Positions 1 to 9,155 of a DNA stretch of 27,153 bases are shown one piece after another. The notes below the pieces were generated by a model. The model ran no database searches. It saw only the letters and a program-made list of their open reading frames with translations, and was not told the DNA's origin. The position numbers were made by a program, and so were the translations under genes. Within the stretch, counting starts at the first letter, position 1, and every line of letters begins with the position of its first letter. This DNA is from a virus, in the IMG/VR virus record IMGVR_UViG_3300045789_000520, positions 1 through 27,153 of that record, one strand, 5' to 3'.

Positions 1-1027
1 CAGAGATCCCACCGATCGACAAAAAGGCTGGCGCTGAAGACAGGGCAGAGGCGGCTCCGGAAACGGCAGGCCGCCCAGGTGACGCGGGATAGAGAAAACT
101 GGCAGGATAGGTCCAGGGCGTGTCGGCGGTGTCGCTGGTTTGGAATGCCTGATTGGTGCAGATCTGCGTCCCGTCCGCAAAGCGCACATACTCGCCATTA
201 GCGTTGCTGCCGCGCTCGATCAAAGCCCCCGTCGGCACTCCGCCTGATTGGGCAACGGTGCCGAGAATGCTTCCCTGGGTGTACCCTTCCACCCAGTCGG
301 ACCAGCTTGTCCCGTCTTTCGCACGTACTGCAATCTGACCGAGACTGGATGTTGCCCGTGAGATCGCCAGTTGGGTGTGAATGTCAGCGGTTATAGAGGT
401 GTGGAGAATGGTGCCGTTTGTGAACGCGGGTCTGTTCAGGGTGGACGATTCAAAAGTGTAGAGGCCCGATGCCGTGATGGCGTTGCAGTCGCCGTTGGTT
501 GCGCTGAGACCGACACTCCCAAGCCCACCCGCACCGAGTTTCAACAGCTTTCCAACCGTGAAGTCATCAGGGCTGGACTGCACCGCCGCGCCACTGGCAA
601 CCCCACCCGCGAGCATGAGCTGAAGAACGTCACCAGCCTTAAGGCCAATGGCGTTTTCTGCGGGGTTTGTCAGGCCGGTGTCCTGGTCCGCCTGAAACAT
701 CAGATCCTGCGCCAGGCGGTATTGGCCGATGGTGTCAAAGAAGGTCTGATAGTTGCTAAGCAAACCCTGCACTGAGGACAGGAGCTGGTGAGCCATCGCC
801 ATGGTTGGCACTACGGCATAGAACTGATTGCTGGCGGTCGCGCCGCGATAATTCTGCCCCAGTGTGATCTGGTCCGAGCCGTCAACCGTCAGCACCTCAT
901 AGAGGCTGAAATCAGCCCCCACGAAGATCCAGCCTTGTTGCAGCGCGCCGAACCAATTTGTGCCGGTGCCGGCCACGATAGGCGAGCCGTTCACATAGTC
1001 TACCGTACCTGTTTTTTCCCAGGCCAT
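1..1027 (-). CDS. Tail fibre protein, 3' part missing (runs off left edge)
   Basis: An open frame of 342 codons starts at the ATG at 1027 and stays open to the window edge. The ATG is preceded by GAGGTGA at a normal distance and lies one base after the stop of the J-like gene. The protein begins MAWEKTGTVDYVNGSP, and residues 1-75 resemble the N-terminal attachment domain common to alphaproteobacterial phage fibres (W-F-G-A-L-Q, then a GATASNQFYA-type segment). A heptad-like stretch follows (about residues 75-105), then a beta-rich region. Near residues 255-280 there is an LIERGSNANGEYVRFADGTQ segment, a type seen in distal receptor-binding domains of fibres. Being last after the tip protein fits host recognition. 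The end of the gene and any chaperone lie outside the window. The large plus-strand frames over this stretch look like shadows. Confidence 0.85.
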   Translation of the reverse strand, partial: MAWEKTGTVDYVNGSPIVAGTGTNWFGALQQGWIFVGADFSLYEVLTVDGSDQITLGQNYRGATASNQFYAVVPTMAMAHQLLSSVQGLLSNYQTFFDTIGQYRLAQDLMFQADQDTGLTNPAENAIGLKAGDVLQLMLAGGVASGAAVQSSPDDFTVGKLLKLGAGGLGSVGLSATNGDCNAITASGLYTFESSTLNRPAFTNGTILHTSITADIHTQLAISRATSSLGQIAVRAKDGTSWSDWVEGYTQGSILGTVAQSGGVPTGALIERGSNANGEYVRFADGTQICTNQAFQTSDTADTPWTYPASFLYPASPGRPAVSGAASALSSAPAFLSIGGIS

Positions 1028-1028
1028 A

Positions 1029-4000
1029 TTAAGTCACCTCGTATAGTTTCCAGTGGATTTTTCCGCCCAAACTCGCGTTCTCCTGGCGGTGCAGGGTCAG
1101 CGGGCCTTTGGCCCAGAGCGAGACGCCCAGATAGAGTTGTTGCGGGCCGTTCCAGCGGGCAAAGGGCTGCACTTCGGCCTTGCAGCCCCAGAACTCGTCA
1201 TCGCCGGTGATCGTGCCGGGGGCTGATACCTCGCCTTCAAAAGCTGCAAAGGCGAGATAGGTCTTGTTTGACGCCATCCAGACCTGGTCCACAGGCAGTT
1301 CAACGCCGGTTGGTTTCAGGTCCCAGCGCTGCACCTCATGCAGCCCCAGGGCCGGGTTTGAACTCAGCACCCCGCCAGCCCAGAACCAGCCCTCAGCGAC
1401 AACGATATTGCGGCTGATTACGACATTGGCGGTCTTGATTTCGCCGGTGCTGAAATTGAGTTTCAGGCCAGAGGTCGGGTTGCCCTGGGCGTCTTCGGCG
1501 TAGTCATCGCTTTGGATGCTGTCCTGAATTTGCAACCGCCCAACCATGCCCTGGCCGATAAAGACGTTTTCAAGGTACGTGCCAGCAGGATAGGTGCGGC
1601 CGTCAATTACACGCGGCGTTGCGTAGTGGGTGAAGGGGATGCTTTCAGCGCTGCCATCCGGGGCCACAATGGAAAAGCTGTCAGCGACAAAAGCCGCCTT
1701 GGAAACCGGCGCACCCTGATCATCCAATTCAGACCGCAGAACCAAACCAGTAATATGCCCGTTCACGTCCAGGCGCAGGGTGTATTCAGCCATCACCCCG
1801 TCAACAGAATTCAGCAACTGAACAACCGATGCAGAGTTTTCCCCTACCGCTGTTTCCAGCTCCAGCAGCGCCGACGCATGAGATTTGATCTGGTCATTTT
1901 GCTGCTCAACATAGGTGGTCAAAATTTGCTGTGCCTGCGCCTGGCCTGCCAGCCCGGCTTCGGCATCGGCCAGCCGAGTATTCAGATCAAGCGCATATTG
2001 GCTCACCGCCGCGATCAGGGCCTCAGAGCTAGTGACCCGCGTGGACAGTCCCATCAGGGCATCGGCTGTGGTGGAGATTTCACCTTCTGCGGCTTCCACA
2101 TCCAGTTGAACCTGGTGCACCGCGCGGGCAATGCCAGAAGCGCTATCAACGGCCACCCGGTTAATTTCAGTAATTGCGCTGTCCTGGGCCTCTGTGGTGG
2201 CCTGCAGGGTGGCGATTTCAGAGACACGGGCGCTGTTCTCAGTGGCGCGGACCTTCTGCTCCTCTTTCAGGAGGGCCACGTTGTCGTCAATGGCCGCGCC
2301 AAGACGTGTTTCTGCTGCGGCGCGGGCCACGCGGTCTTCGCGCACCAGGGCGCGCAGATCCTGCTGACCATATGCAAGGTCGCGGCGCAGGGCCGCGCTC
2401 TGGTCGTAGGCCTGCATGAGATCTTCCAGGCTGGCCAAATCCGCCAGGGCCTGGGCATTGCCCAGATAGCGGGTATCGGCAACGGTCTGGCGGATCGACG
2501 GCCCCTCCAGGGCATCCAGGGTGATTTCGGCTGTTTGCTGGCGGGCTTCCAGCGCGTCAAACTCGTCGCGCTGCACCGTGAGCGCCAGAACAGCGTTCAC
2601 CGCGTCAATTTGCACCCAGGCGCTGGTCAGGCTGGCAGAAAGGCCATCTACGACAGTCTGGTCGGCTTTCAGGGCGATATTCGCCTCTGCCGCGTTTAGA
2701 TCGATCACCACCTGATTGACGATCAATTGCAGGTCATCGAGCAGCGGGATTTGGCTTGGGTCGGTCAGGGCATAGCTGATCTGCTGATTGACCCAGGCCT
2801 GGGTAGCAGAAAGGGTCAAAGAGGCCTCTGCAGCCGAGACGCGCAGCTCAACCTCGCTGACCCGTTGGGCCGCCTGCTCGACGCCGTAAATTCGCACATT
2901 TCCGGTCTCGGCATCAACGATCACGCCTGCATCGGCCAAGCGGCTGTCTACATCAGAAAGACGGGTGAAGGCCCAGAGGATCTGGTCGCCCATAATGCCA
3001 AGCGCCTCGGCAGAGCTGCGCTGCTGTATCTCCTGGAGTTCCAGGCGTCTGTCCACGCGGACGACTTCAGCTTCAATGGGCGCAATGCGGTTTTCTTCAA
3101 GCGCTTGATCCAGTTGGGTAGCCACTGTCCCGGCCTCTGCGCGGATAACCTCAAAGACGGCGTTGGAGAAGTCGGCGGGGGCGATCCCGACGTCCGGGGT
3201 CGTGACCGGTAACCAGGCAGACCAGCTCGTGGCGCGGTTTCTCGCGACTGGTTTGGCCTGGACCACATAGTCTGTCGCGCGGATGGTCGGCGCAAAGACG
3301 AACTCACCGGCGCTGACGTCCTGAGTGCTGGCCGTGATGATTTCAGAGGTGCCGACTACTTTGACCCGGAATGCCAGCCCGTCGGTTGCGTCCGCAATGT
3401 CGCCATCCCAGACGATCCGAATAGCGGGCGCGCGGTTGTTGCCTGCGCCGTCCTTGATCGCTGCCCCGTAGACCGCAAAACCGGTGACGCCGCTGTGGGT
3501 CGGGGATGGCGTGCTGGTCACCTGAGGGACGGTTGGCAGGGCAAGGGCGGGGTCCGGGTTATAGTCCTCGGGGTCGCATTCGCGCACGCTGATCGAGACA
3601 TTCAGGGTCAGCAGATCATAGGCAACCTCAGTAATGCGAAAGCTCTTTGAGGTGTATTCGTAGTCTTCGGAGGTGGCGTTGATTGTCTGAAGCGGACGCA
3701 GGCGGAAGAACTCTGGCAGCATAGGCCATTTGTGGGCTCTGAAGCGCCGGTTTTCCTTCAGCAGGGCGTCACCAATCTGGCGGCCTTGGTTGGCGTCAAA
3801 GACCATGGGCAGAGATAGGTCATAGAGTTTTTCTCGGCCGTCCTCAGCGATCCAGTTGGCCTTGGAGATCGTCTCCAATGTCGACGGGTTCCAAAGCGCC
3901 TCAGGAGAGGGGTGCGAGACGATGACGCCATTGAAGGTGCTGTTGAGATCGGGGAAGGGATCATGCGTCCAGGCGTCAGAGACAGACAGATCCGTGTCCA

Positions 4001-5081
4001 GAACGATCTCCGCCACCGCGTCGCCGCTGTCGCCAACAATGGGATACCAATAGCCGCCGATTTCCACGATCTGCGCGTTGGCCGCCGCAAAAAGCTCTTT
4101 GAGAATGTCGGCTGGCGGCTCTTCAAACTTGATCTCATAGCCGCAACGCGCGGGCTGCGGATCGCCGTTTTCGTCAATGAACTCCCGCGCGTTCATCGCA
4201 GCGAACCAGTCGGGAAGGGGGAGGTCTTCGGCGTCGAAATCCCCGCCATAGATACGCCCGCAAGGCAAAGTGATCCCGCGCAGGATATGATAGGCAATCA
4301 CCATCGCATTGTCGGTGAATTCCCATGTCTCCGGCGCGTCCCAGCGCTGCGGCCCATTGCCACCGACGGTGCTGTCCTGGCGTGGGTCATAGAAACCGGG
4401 GCCGTCCAATTCAAAGAGGTATTCTGGACGGCCATTGGGGTAAAGATAGGCCATGTGGTAGAAAGTCAGAACCGCATAGCAGACGCCGGTCAGGATGTGG
4501 TCGTCTGTCCAAGGGCGTTCCGGGTCGTCTTTGAAGCGCGCGACCAATTCCGGGTCAGCGGCGATTTGTGAACCGTCCAGAAAGCGAATGAAACCTGTAA
4601 ACGATGTCGATGTGTGGCGTTTGGTTTCAATGGGGTAGCCATAGGGCTCTTGCCAGTCGGTGCCGATTTCTGAGATCTCGCCGTCAATCACCAGGCGGCG
4701 CAAACGGGCACCGGGGAGGTCTCCGACTTCAACAACGTGGACGTTGTAGATATTGTTCGCACCGAAGCCGTTTTGATAGACGGCGTGGCCGCCTGTGGCG
4801 TAGCGGCCGATGATAGTGGCCTGCGGGTCAATGCCGCCTTTGGTCGTGTGAGTGGTGACTAGGCCGGGGTCACGCCGCTTGCTCTTTTGGTATTTCTCCA
4901 TCAGCACCGAAATGGCGGTGGTGATCAGTGTTTTGAGCGCGGCGGCGACCAGGGCTTTTACTGTGATAGAGGCGGCGAAGGCCTGCCCGAGGGCCACCAG
5001 AACACCAATAATGGGCGCCGCGTGGGCGGGTTGGCTGAACAGAAAGAGGCAAATCAGAGCGTAGGACAGCAGGCGGGTCAT
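1029..5081 (-). CDS. J-like tail tip / host specificity protein, 1350 aa
   Basis: This is the largest gene of the window, overlapping the NlpC-like gene by ATGA. The N terminus (residues 1-21, cut site after AHA) looks like a Sec signal peptide. A further hydrophobic, Ala-rich stretch runs to about residue 60, followed by KYQKSKRR. Residues about 60-520 are the globular tail-hub region. About 535-630 resembles a fibronectin III-like domain, ending in a Trp-Ser-Ala-Trp motif. About 640-1090 is a long series of heptad-rich Ala/Leu/Glu segments, probably trimeric coiled coil. About 1100-1210 resembles the DUF1983-type segment of lambda J (SFSIVAPDG, then IGQGMVGRLQIQDSIQSDDY). The last about 140 residues are a separate beta-rich domain. 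The family forms the central tip that contacts the host receptor. Its place after the NlpC-like gene matches lambda K-I-J order. Confidence 0.85.
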   Translation of the reverse strand: MTRLLSYALICLFLFSQPAHAAPIIGVLVALGQAFAASITVKALVAAALKTLITTAISVLMEKYQKSKRRDPGLVTTHTTKGGIDPQATIIGRYATGGHAVYQNGFGANNIYNVHVVEVGDLPGARLRRLVIDGEISEIGTDWQEPYGYPIETKRHTSTSFTGFIRFLDGSQIAADPELVARFKDDPERPWTDDHILTGVCYAVLTFYHMAYLYPNGRPEYLFELDGPGFYDPRQDSTVGGNGPQRWDAPETWEFTDNAMVIAYHILRGITLPCGRIYGGDFDAEDLPLPDWFAAMNAREFIDENGDPQPARCGYEIKFEEPPADILKELFAAANAQIVEIGGYWYPIVGDSGDAVAEIVLDTDLSVSDAWTHDPFPDLNSTFNGVIVSHPSPEALWNPSTLETISKANWIAEDGREKLYDLSLPMVFDANQGRQIGDALLKENRRFRAHKWPMLPEFFRLRPLQTINATSEDYEYTSKSFRITEVAYDLLTLNVSISVRECDPEDYNPDPALALPTVPQVTSTPSPTHSGVTGFAVYGAAIKDGAGNNRAPAIRIVWDGDIADATDGLAFRVKVVGTSEIITASTQDVSAGEFVFAPTIRATDYVVQAKPVARNRATSWSAWLPVTTPDVGIAPADFSNAVFEVIRAEAGTVATQLDQALEENRIAPIEAEVVRVDRRLELQEIQQRSSAEALGIMGDQILWAFTRLSDVDSRLADAGVIVDAETGNVRIYGVEQAAQRVSEVELRVSAAEASLTLSATQAWVNQQISYALTDPSQIPLLDDLQLIVNQVVIDLNAAEANIALKADQTVVDGLSASLTSAWVQIDAVNAVLALTVQRDEFDALEARQQTAEITLDALEGPSIRQTVADTRYLGNAQALADLASLEDLMQAYDQSAALRRDLAYGQQDLRALVREDRVARAAAETRLGAAIDDNVALLKEEQKVRATENSARVSEIATLQATTEAQDSAITEINRVAVDSASGIARAVHQVQLDVEAAEGEISTTADALMGLSTRVTSSEALIAAVSQYALDLNTRLADAEAGLAGQAQAQQILTTYVEQQNDQIKSHASALLELETAVGENSASVVQLLNSVDGVMAEYTLRLDVNGHITGLVLRSELDDQGAPVSKAAFVADSFSIVAPDGSAESIPFTHYATPRVIDGRTYPAGTYLENVFIGQGMVGRLQIQDSIQSDDYAEDAQGNPTSGLKLNFSTGEIKTANVVISRNIVVAEGWFWAGGVLSSNPALGLHEVQRWDLKPTGVELPVDQVWMASNKTYLAFAAFEGEVSAPGTITGDDEFWGCKAEVQPFARWNGPQQLYLGVSLWAKGPLTLHRQENASLGGKIHWKLYEVT

Positions 5082-5482
5082 GGGCGAAACACCCGGTAGG
5101 CGTTGGCGGGGTTGACGTAGTCCAGGCCGTCCAGGCTCAAGACGTGGATTTGCGGGCCGCCAAAGATGCCAAGTGCGATTTCACCAGCTTCCTGAATTGC
5201 GGCAATGTCACCGACCTGCGCCTGGGACCAGCCGTCGATTTCGACCAGGTGGTGCGCCGCCAGATCGTCCAGGCTGGAAAAGCCTGCCAAGGCGAGCTGG
5301 TCGCGCCCCTGATCCAGGCGACGGTACGTTCCGCGCCACTGCGCTGCCAGGTCCTTGCCCGAGCACCGCTTGACCCACTCGGCCGCGAAGAGCGCGCAGT
5401 CAAAACGCCCGGCCCGAAAGCGGCGTCCCGTGGCGCGGGTTTCGCGCAGGTAGCAAAACAGAAGGGGCGCTCGGTTGTTCAT
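5078..5482 (-). CDS. NlpC/P60-like tail tip hydrolase (DUF6950-like)
   Basis: The chosen start is the ATG at 5482 (MNNRAPLL), which has GGGG six bases upstream and follows the previous stop. An upstream in-frame start at 5506 would overlap the previous gene more. The 134-residue product has the FDCALFA motif with a candidate catalytic Cys29, a GDIAAI strand and a Gly-Gly-Pro-Gln-Ile-His segment with a candidate catalytic His113. This is the Cys/His pattern of NlpC/P60-type peptidoglycan hydrolases found in siphovirus tails and in the gene transfer agent. In the tail the enzyme would cut peptidoglycan during DNA entry. It sits between the hub protein and the J-like tip, as in lambda (K) and GTA. 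The family name is from recognition of the motif layout. Confidence 0.75.
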   Translation of the reverse strand: MNNRAPLLFCYLRETRATGRRFRAGRFDCALFAAEWVKRCSGKDLAAQWRGTYRRLDQGRDQLALAGFSSLDDLAAHHLVEIDGWSQAQVGDIAAIQEAGEIALGIFGGPQIHVLSLDGLDYVNPANAYRVFRP

Positions 5483-5484
5483 TG

Positions 5485-6078
5485 TCAGCCCCATCGGATC
5501 GACCATTCGCCCGCCACGTCGCTGTATTCGCGGCCCCGATCCAAGGGATTGCGGCGTTGCAATTCAGCGCTTGAACGCTTCAAGGGCAGGCCAAAGGTCA
5601 GGCGGCGGCCAGCGGAGACCAGCACCAATTCGGTAAAGCCCGTGCCGCCTTTTGCGGCAATTTCCTGCGGGGCCTGGTTCAGGAAACCTTTGAACATGCG
5701 CACGGGCTCGCCGAGGGGGGCGCCGGTGTCGATATCCATCGGGCAGGAATGGATCTGGACGGCGGCAAGGCGTGGCTCATAGGCGTGCAGAAGGGTTTTA
5801 ACCTCGTCCGTTAAAGGCGGTAATTTGATCCTCAAATTGCGCACAACAAAGCCGGGTTTGGCGATGATTGGGGGCACGTCGATCACATTGCCCGCGCCGT
5901 AGTAGGTGCGGATTTCGCCCCCGATCAAGAACTCCTGGTGGTCGTCTCCGCTCCAAAGTCCGAGGGCTTCTGGCGCGCCGGTCTCGCGGTTCTTCGCCTG
6001 GATCCACAAAAGGGCGTGGCCCTCAGTGCCCCGGCGCTCTTCTAACTGTGCCTGTGCTTCTGGACTGAGATTTGACAT
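5485..6078 (-). CDS. Tail hub-type protein, 197 aa
   Basis: Translation most likely starts at the ATG at 6078 (MSNLSPEAQ), with GAGG five bases upstream. An in-frame start at 6102 would read back into the distal tail gene. The protein is mixed alpha/beta without membrane segments. It has a charged N-terminal helix (LSPEAQAQLEERR), then beta-rich sequence and an LVLVSAGRRLTFGLPLKRS segment. The position between the distal tail protein and the NlpC-like hydrolase matches the DUF2163-like/GTA orf13 or lambda gpL hub components that join tube and tip. I infer that role from position and size. The end (NPLDRGREYSDVAGEWSIRWG region) resembles the C-termini of such hub proteins. Confidence 0.6.
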   Translation of the reverse strand: MSNLSPEAQAQLEERRGTEGHALLWIQAKNRETGAPEALGLWSGDDHQEFLIGGEIRTYYGAGNVIDVPPIIAKPGFVVRNLRIKLPPLTDEVKTLLHAYEPRLAAVQIHSCPMDIDTGAPLGEPVRMFKGFLNQAPQEIAAKGGTGFTELVLVSAGRRLTFGLPLKRSSAELQRRNPLDRGREYSDVAGEWSIRWG

Positions 6079-6080
6079 TT

Positions 6081-6731
6081 CTACCTCAAGGTCTGGACCC
6101 ACTCAAACGACCCGCCTTCGCTGATATTTGAGCGGCTCGCGCCGTAGTTTGCTGATTTCAAAACGGCCTTCAGGACCGGGGTTCCGAGCGTCACAGAAGC
6201 GCCAATCGCGGCTCCGGGGCGGATCTTTGGCGTGACCTCGATGTCGGTGATCTCGCCGCCCAGGCTGGCGGTGCCGCCCGTGAAAATCCGGTGATAGGCA
6301 TAGCGGGTTGGGTTTGCCCCGTAGCTAAAGCCCAGCAAATCGCCCCGTTGCAGAACATACCCTTGTGGCAGGCCAGCGAGAGTCAGTTCCCGATTGTTGA
6401 CGGAAAGGGCCGAGATATAGGGCGAGGCCGCGCCCAGGATGACCTTGCCAGGGTCAGCAATCGGGCCGGTCATTCGGGGGTCGCAGAATAGAAAGGACGC
6501 GCCGGGATCTTCAAGAACGGAAAGAGCCGCTTCTATGTCGGCCCAGAAATCGTGGGCTTCAATGTCCAGGGTGATGCTGCCCTGCCAGAGCCGGGCACCG
6601 CGTTTATGGGGAATGATCGATCCGTCCGCGCCTTCGGTGGTCGTGACCGCGCGGCCGGGAAAGGACGTGACCTTTGCAATGGGCAAAAAGTCCATGAATT
6701 CAGAGGTGGGGAGGGGCCAGGTTGCGGGCAT
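6081..6731 (-). CDS. Distal tail / minor tail protein, 216 aa
   Basis: The ATG at 6731 overlaps the tape measure stop as TAATG, showing coupling. The product is soluble and beta-rich. It opens with MPATWPLPTSEFMDFLPI and includes aromatic segments typical of tail proteins. No enzyme motif is visible. The gene directly after a tape measure usually encodes the distal tail protein (Dit, lambda gpM or GTA orf12 equivalent), which forms a ring at the tube end and anchors the hub. That function is inferred from gene order only. About 10 percent glycine and few cysteines fit a structural ring protein. A role as another minor tail protein is possible. Confidence 0.6.
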   Translation of the reverse strand: MPATWPLPTSEFMDFLPIAKVTSFPGRAVTTTEGADGSIIPHKRGARLWQGSITLDIEAHDFWADIEAALSVLEDPGASFLFCDPRMTGPIADPGKVILGAASPYISALSVNNRELTLAGLPQGYVLQRGDLLGFSYGANPTRYAYHRIFTGGTASLGGEITDIEVTPKIRPGAAIGASVTLGTPVLKAVLKSANYGASRSNISEGGSFEWVQTLR

Positions 6732-9154
6732 TAGCCTATTCCATGTGGGTCGTTCAGGGCGCGTCGGGCGGTCTCGGGGGCGGTGTTGCGGTCGTAGTCT
6801 TGAAGACCCTCGACGGTGATCCTGCCTGAGACCTCTTCGACGTAGCTATGAAACAGAGGGCTTGGCTGGATCACGACGCGGGCGTAGGGGATTTCTCCCG
6901 CGCTGCCCGTGGCCGAGCTGTTCGCCCCAGTTGCCTTGCCTCCGGGGATTTCGCCGCCGCTCGCAAAGCCGGGGATTTCGACGCCGTCATTCATAGCCTG
7001 CAGGACAGGGCGGTACTTGCGAGTGGCCTTTGCGTGGACCACGGTTTCGCCTGGGGACAGCCAGGCCGGAACCTTGTCGTCGCGGTTGCCGCCGTCGCCG
7101 TGGACCGTCCCGATTCCGACGTGACCCTCAGCCAGGCCCAAGCCGCCGAGAAAAATGCCCACAAGGCCGCCGAGTTCGCCATCCTTACCACCCAGGCCGA
7201 AGAGATTGCCCAAGGGGCCACCACCCAGAAGGAGCGCTTCTAGGGCCGCAGCCGCGATGGATGCCTTAACTTTGTCCCAGGCGTCGGCGGCTTCTTCGCC
7301 GCCTCTTACCAAGCCTTCGGTCAAAGAGGTTACATTGTCGCGCAGATAGTCAGTTGCGGCCTCTGTCTGAGCAATAGCCTTTTCTTCTTTTAGGCGCTCG
7401 CGGATCAGGGCCTCTACCGCTTCGCGTTCTGCATCTGTCGCGTCCTTGAGCTGGTCGCGGATGCGAAGCATTTCTTTCAGAACTGGGTCCGTCTCACGCA
7501 GCACCGCTATACGCTGGCGTTCCCGTTCCATCAGCCGTTCGATGGCCTTGCGCTCTTTGTCGTATGCGCTGGCCGCGCCGCCGCCCTTGCGAGACCGTCG
7601 CGTTTTGGGGTTCGACGGCATATCGACGTCGGGCAAACCGTGGTCTTGGTAGACATAGTCGGAGTTGCCTGCGCCCCGGCTTTCGCCGCGAGGGTCTGCA
7701 AAGTCGGGGTTCTCCCGGATGCGCCCCATGATCTCCTGGCCGTTGGCCTTCATCATATTGACCATGAGGCGGTGTGCCTCATCAGCCGCCAGCGAAATGT
7801 TGCCCGCCATATCCGCCGAAGCGACGCCATTGGCCGCGTCCCAGGCTTCCAGCAATTCGTCTTTCAACTGTTCGGAAAGATCGCGGCTCTCAAGCTGCTG
7901 TTCATAGGCCATGCGCTCGGCCTGCAGACGCAGTTCTGCGACTTCCACGCTGCCTTCACCAAATACGGTGATCGCCTGCTGGGTTTCGGCCTCAAGGCGG
8001 AGCAGCTCAATCTGAGTACGGGCCTGGGTTTCGACCTGCAAGCGCTTTCTCAGGTAGGTTTCCACATTGCTTGAGAGGCTGGACCACAGATCGGCGCCGG
8101 TCGCCTTCAGCTCATTCCAGGGCGCTTGTAGGGCACCGGCGAACAGCTCCAGATCGCGGATGATGGCGCTCAGGCCTTCATAGAATTCTCGCTGAGTGCC
8201 GTTTAGGTTTTCCAGCCCGCCAGCCGCGCCCAGGAGCTGCTCGCGCACATCAAGGGCCGCTTTAAGGCGGGTGGCAGCGTCCTCATTGCTGTTCAGGAGT
8301 TCTAGGTTCTGTGCAAAAGCATAGCCGGCCTCTCGGGCTGAACTCCCGATAGATCCCAAGCCAAGAAAGTCTTGAGACGCAGACACCGAGGATCGTTCGT
8401 CCCAGTAGCTTAGATCGAGAACCAGATCGCGCACGCTCTTTGCTGTGCCGTCAATCGCTTTCTGAGCATCCATCTTGGCCAGGGCGGCCATATCCGCCAG
8501 CACCAGGCGGAGTTCTGGCGAGGCCTTGCCAAACTCTTCGATCATCTCGGCTGTGCTAAACCGGGTCTTAGAAGCTTTTTCCGCATAGGCATCGATGGCG
8601 TCACCAAGCGCCTCGAGCTGGTCTTCAAACGTGGCAATGTCTTCGTCTGCGCCGGTCAACCAGTTCACCAGGGCGGCACCGGCTGCGATGGAGCCGATGG
8701 TGATCAGGGTCAGGGGGCTGACCATGGAAACAAGCGCGGCTTTGAGGGCTTTGGCGGCACCGGCCGCGCCCATGTTGCCGATGACCTGGGTGATCTGGGT
8801 GCCCTGTTGGATGGCGAGCTGAAACGGGTTTTGGCCCGCTGCCATCATCACGCCGATATCGTTGAACTGGGCTGTGAGGTTGCCAACCTGACCGGCCGCC
8901 AGTTGGTGGGACCGGCCCATGGTGACGGCCTCATTGGCCACCCTGGTCTCAGTTGCGGAGAGGAGGCGGTTCTTTGCAGCGGCCATTTCGGCCTGCGCTG
9001 CCAGTTTCCGAACCCCAACCGCAGCCTTTGCTTCTTCTGCCGTCATGGTCTTGGTGGACGTGGCAACGGCATCTTTTGAGGCTTTGAGCTGCGATAGCTC
9101 AGATTTGCCCTGGGAGGCATCAATCGTCAGCTTTCCAGAGACAACAAAGGTCAT
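6731..9154 (-). CDS. Tail length tape measure protein, 807 aa
   Basis: The ATG at 9154 follows the stop of the frameshifted chaperone frame by one base. The N-terminal 120 residues are heptad-rich (ASKDAVATSTKTMTAEEAKA and later). Residues about 75-105 carry AAGQVGNLTAQFNDIGVMMA, a segment seen in many tape measure proteins. A hydrophobic stretch lies near 130-165. Long charged helices follow (about 180-640). The C terminus has a Gly-rich segment and LAEGHVGIGTVHGDGGNRDD / WLSPGETVVHAKATRKYRP, a common tape measure ending. The protein sets tail length and is ejected with the DNA. At about 0.15 nm per residue, 807 residues would predict a tail of roughly 120 nm; this rule is general knowledge, not measured here. 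Plus-strand frames here are shadows. Confidence 0.9.
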   Translation of the reverse strand: MTFVVSGKLTIDASQGKSELSQLKASKDAVATSTKTMTAEEAKAAVGVRKLAAQAEMAAAKNRLLSATETRVANEAVTMGRSHQLAAGQVGNLTAQFNDIGVMMAAGQNPFQLAIQQGTQITQVIGNMGAAGAAKALKAALVSMVSPLTLITIGSIAAGAALVNWLTGADEDIATFEDQLEALGDAIDAYAEKASKTRFSTAEMIEEFGKASPELRLVLADMAALAKMDAQKAIDGTAKSVRDLVLDLSYWDERSSVSASQDFLGLGSIGSSAREAGYAFAQNLELLNSNEDAATRLKAALDVREQLLGAAGGLENLNGTQREFYEGLSAIIRDLELFAGALQAPWNELKATGADLWSSLSSNVETYLRKRLQVETQARTQIELLRLEAETQQAITVFGEGSVEVAELRLQAERMAYEQQLESRDLSEQLKDELLEAWDAANGVASADMAGNISLAADEAHRLMVNMMKANGQEIMGRIRENPDFADPRGESRGAGNSDYVYQDHGLPDVDMPSNPKTRRSRKGGGAASAYDKERKAIERLMERERQRIAVLRETDPVLKEMLRIRDQLKDATDAEREAVEALIRERLKEEKAIAQTEAATDYLRDNVTSLTEGLVRGGEEAADAWDKVKASIAAAALEALLLGGGPLGNLFGLGGKDGELGGLVGIFLGGLGLAEGHVGIGTVHGDGGNRDDKVPAWLSPGETVVHAKATRKYRPVLQAMNDGVEIPGFASGGEIPGGKATGANSSATGSAGEIPYARVVIQPSPLFHSYVEEVSGRITVEGLQDYDRNTAPETARRALNDPHGIG

Positions 9155-9155
9155 T

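Noticed and set aside
371-775. Plus-strand ORFs at the left edge (371-775 and 788-1210)
   Set aside because: They lie over a minus-strand frame that is open for 342 codons, has a ribosome site and encodes a recognisable tail fibre; the plus-strand products look like shadows.
1512-2699. 395-codon plus-strand ORF inside the J-like gene
   Set aside because: It lies opposite the coiled-coil region of the J-like gene and has His/Gln/Arg-rich shadow composition with no neighbouring plus-strand gene.
3912-4571. 219-codon plus-strand ORF within the J-like gene
   Set aside because: Antisense to the hub region, without a ribosome site or recognised domain; a GC-rich shadow frame.
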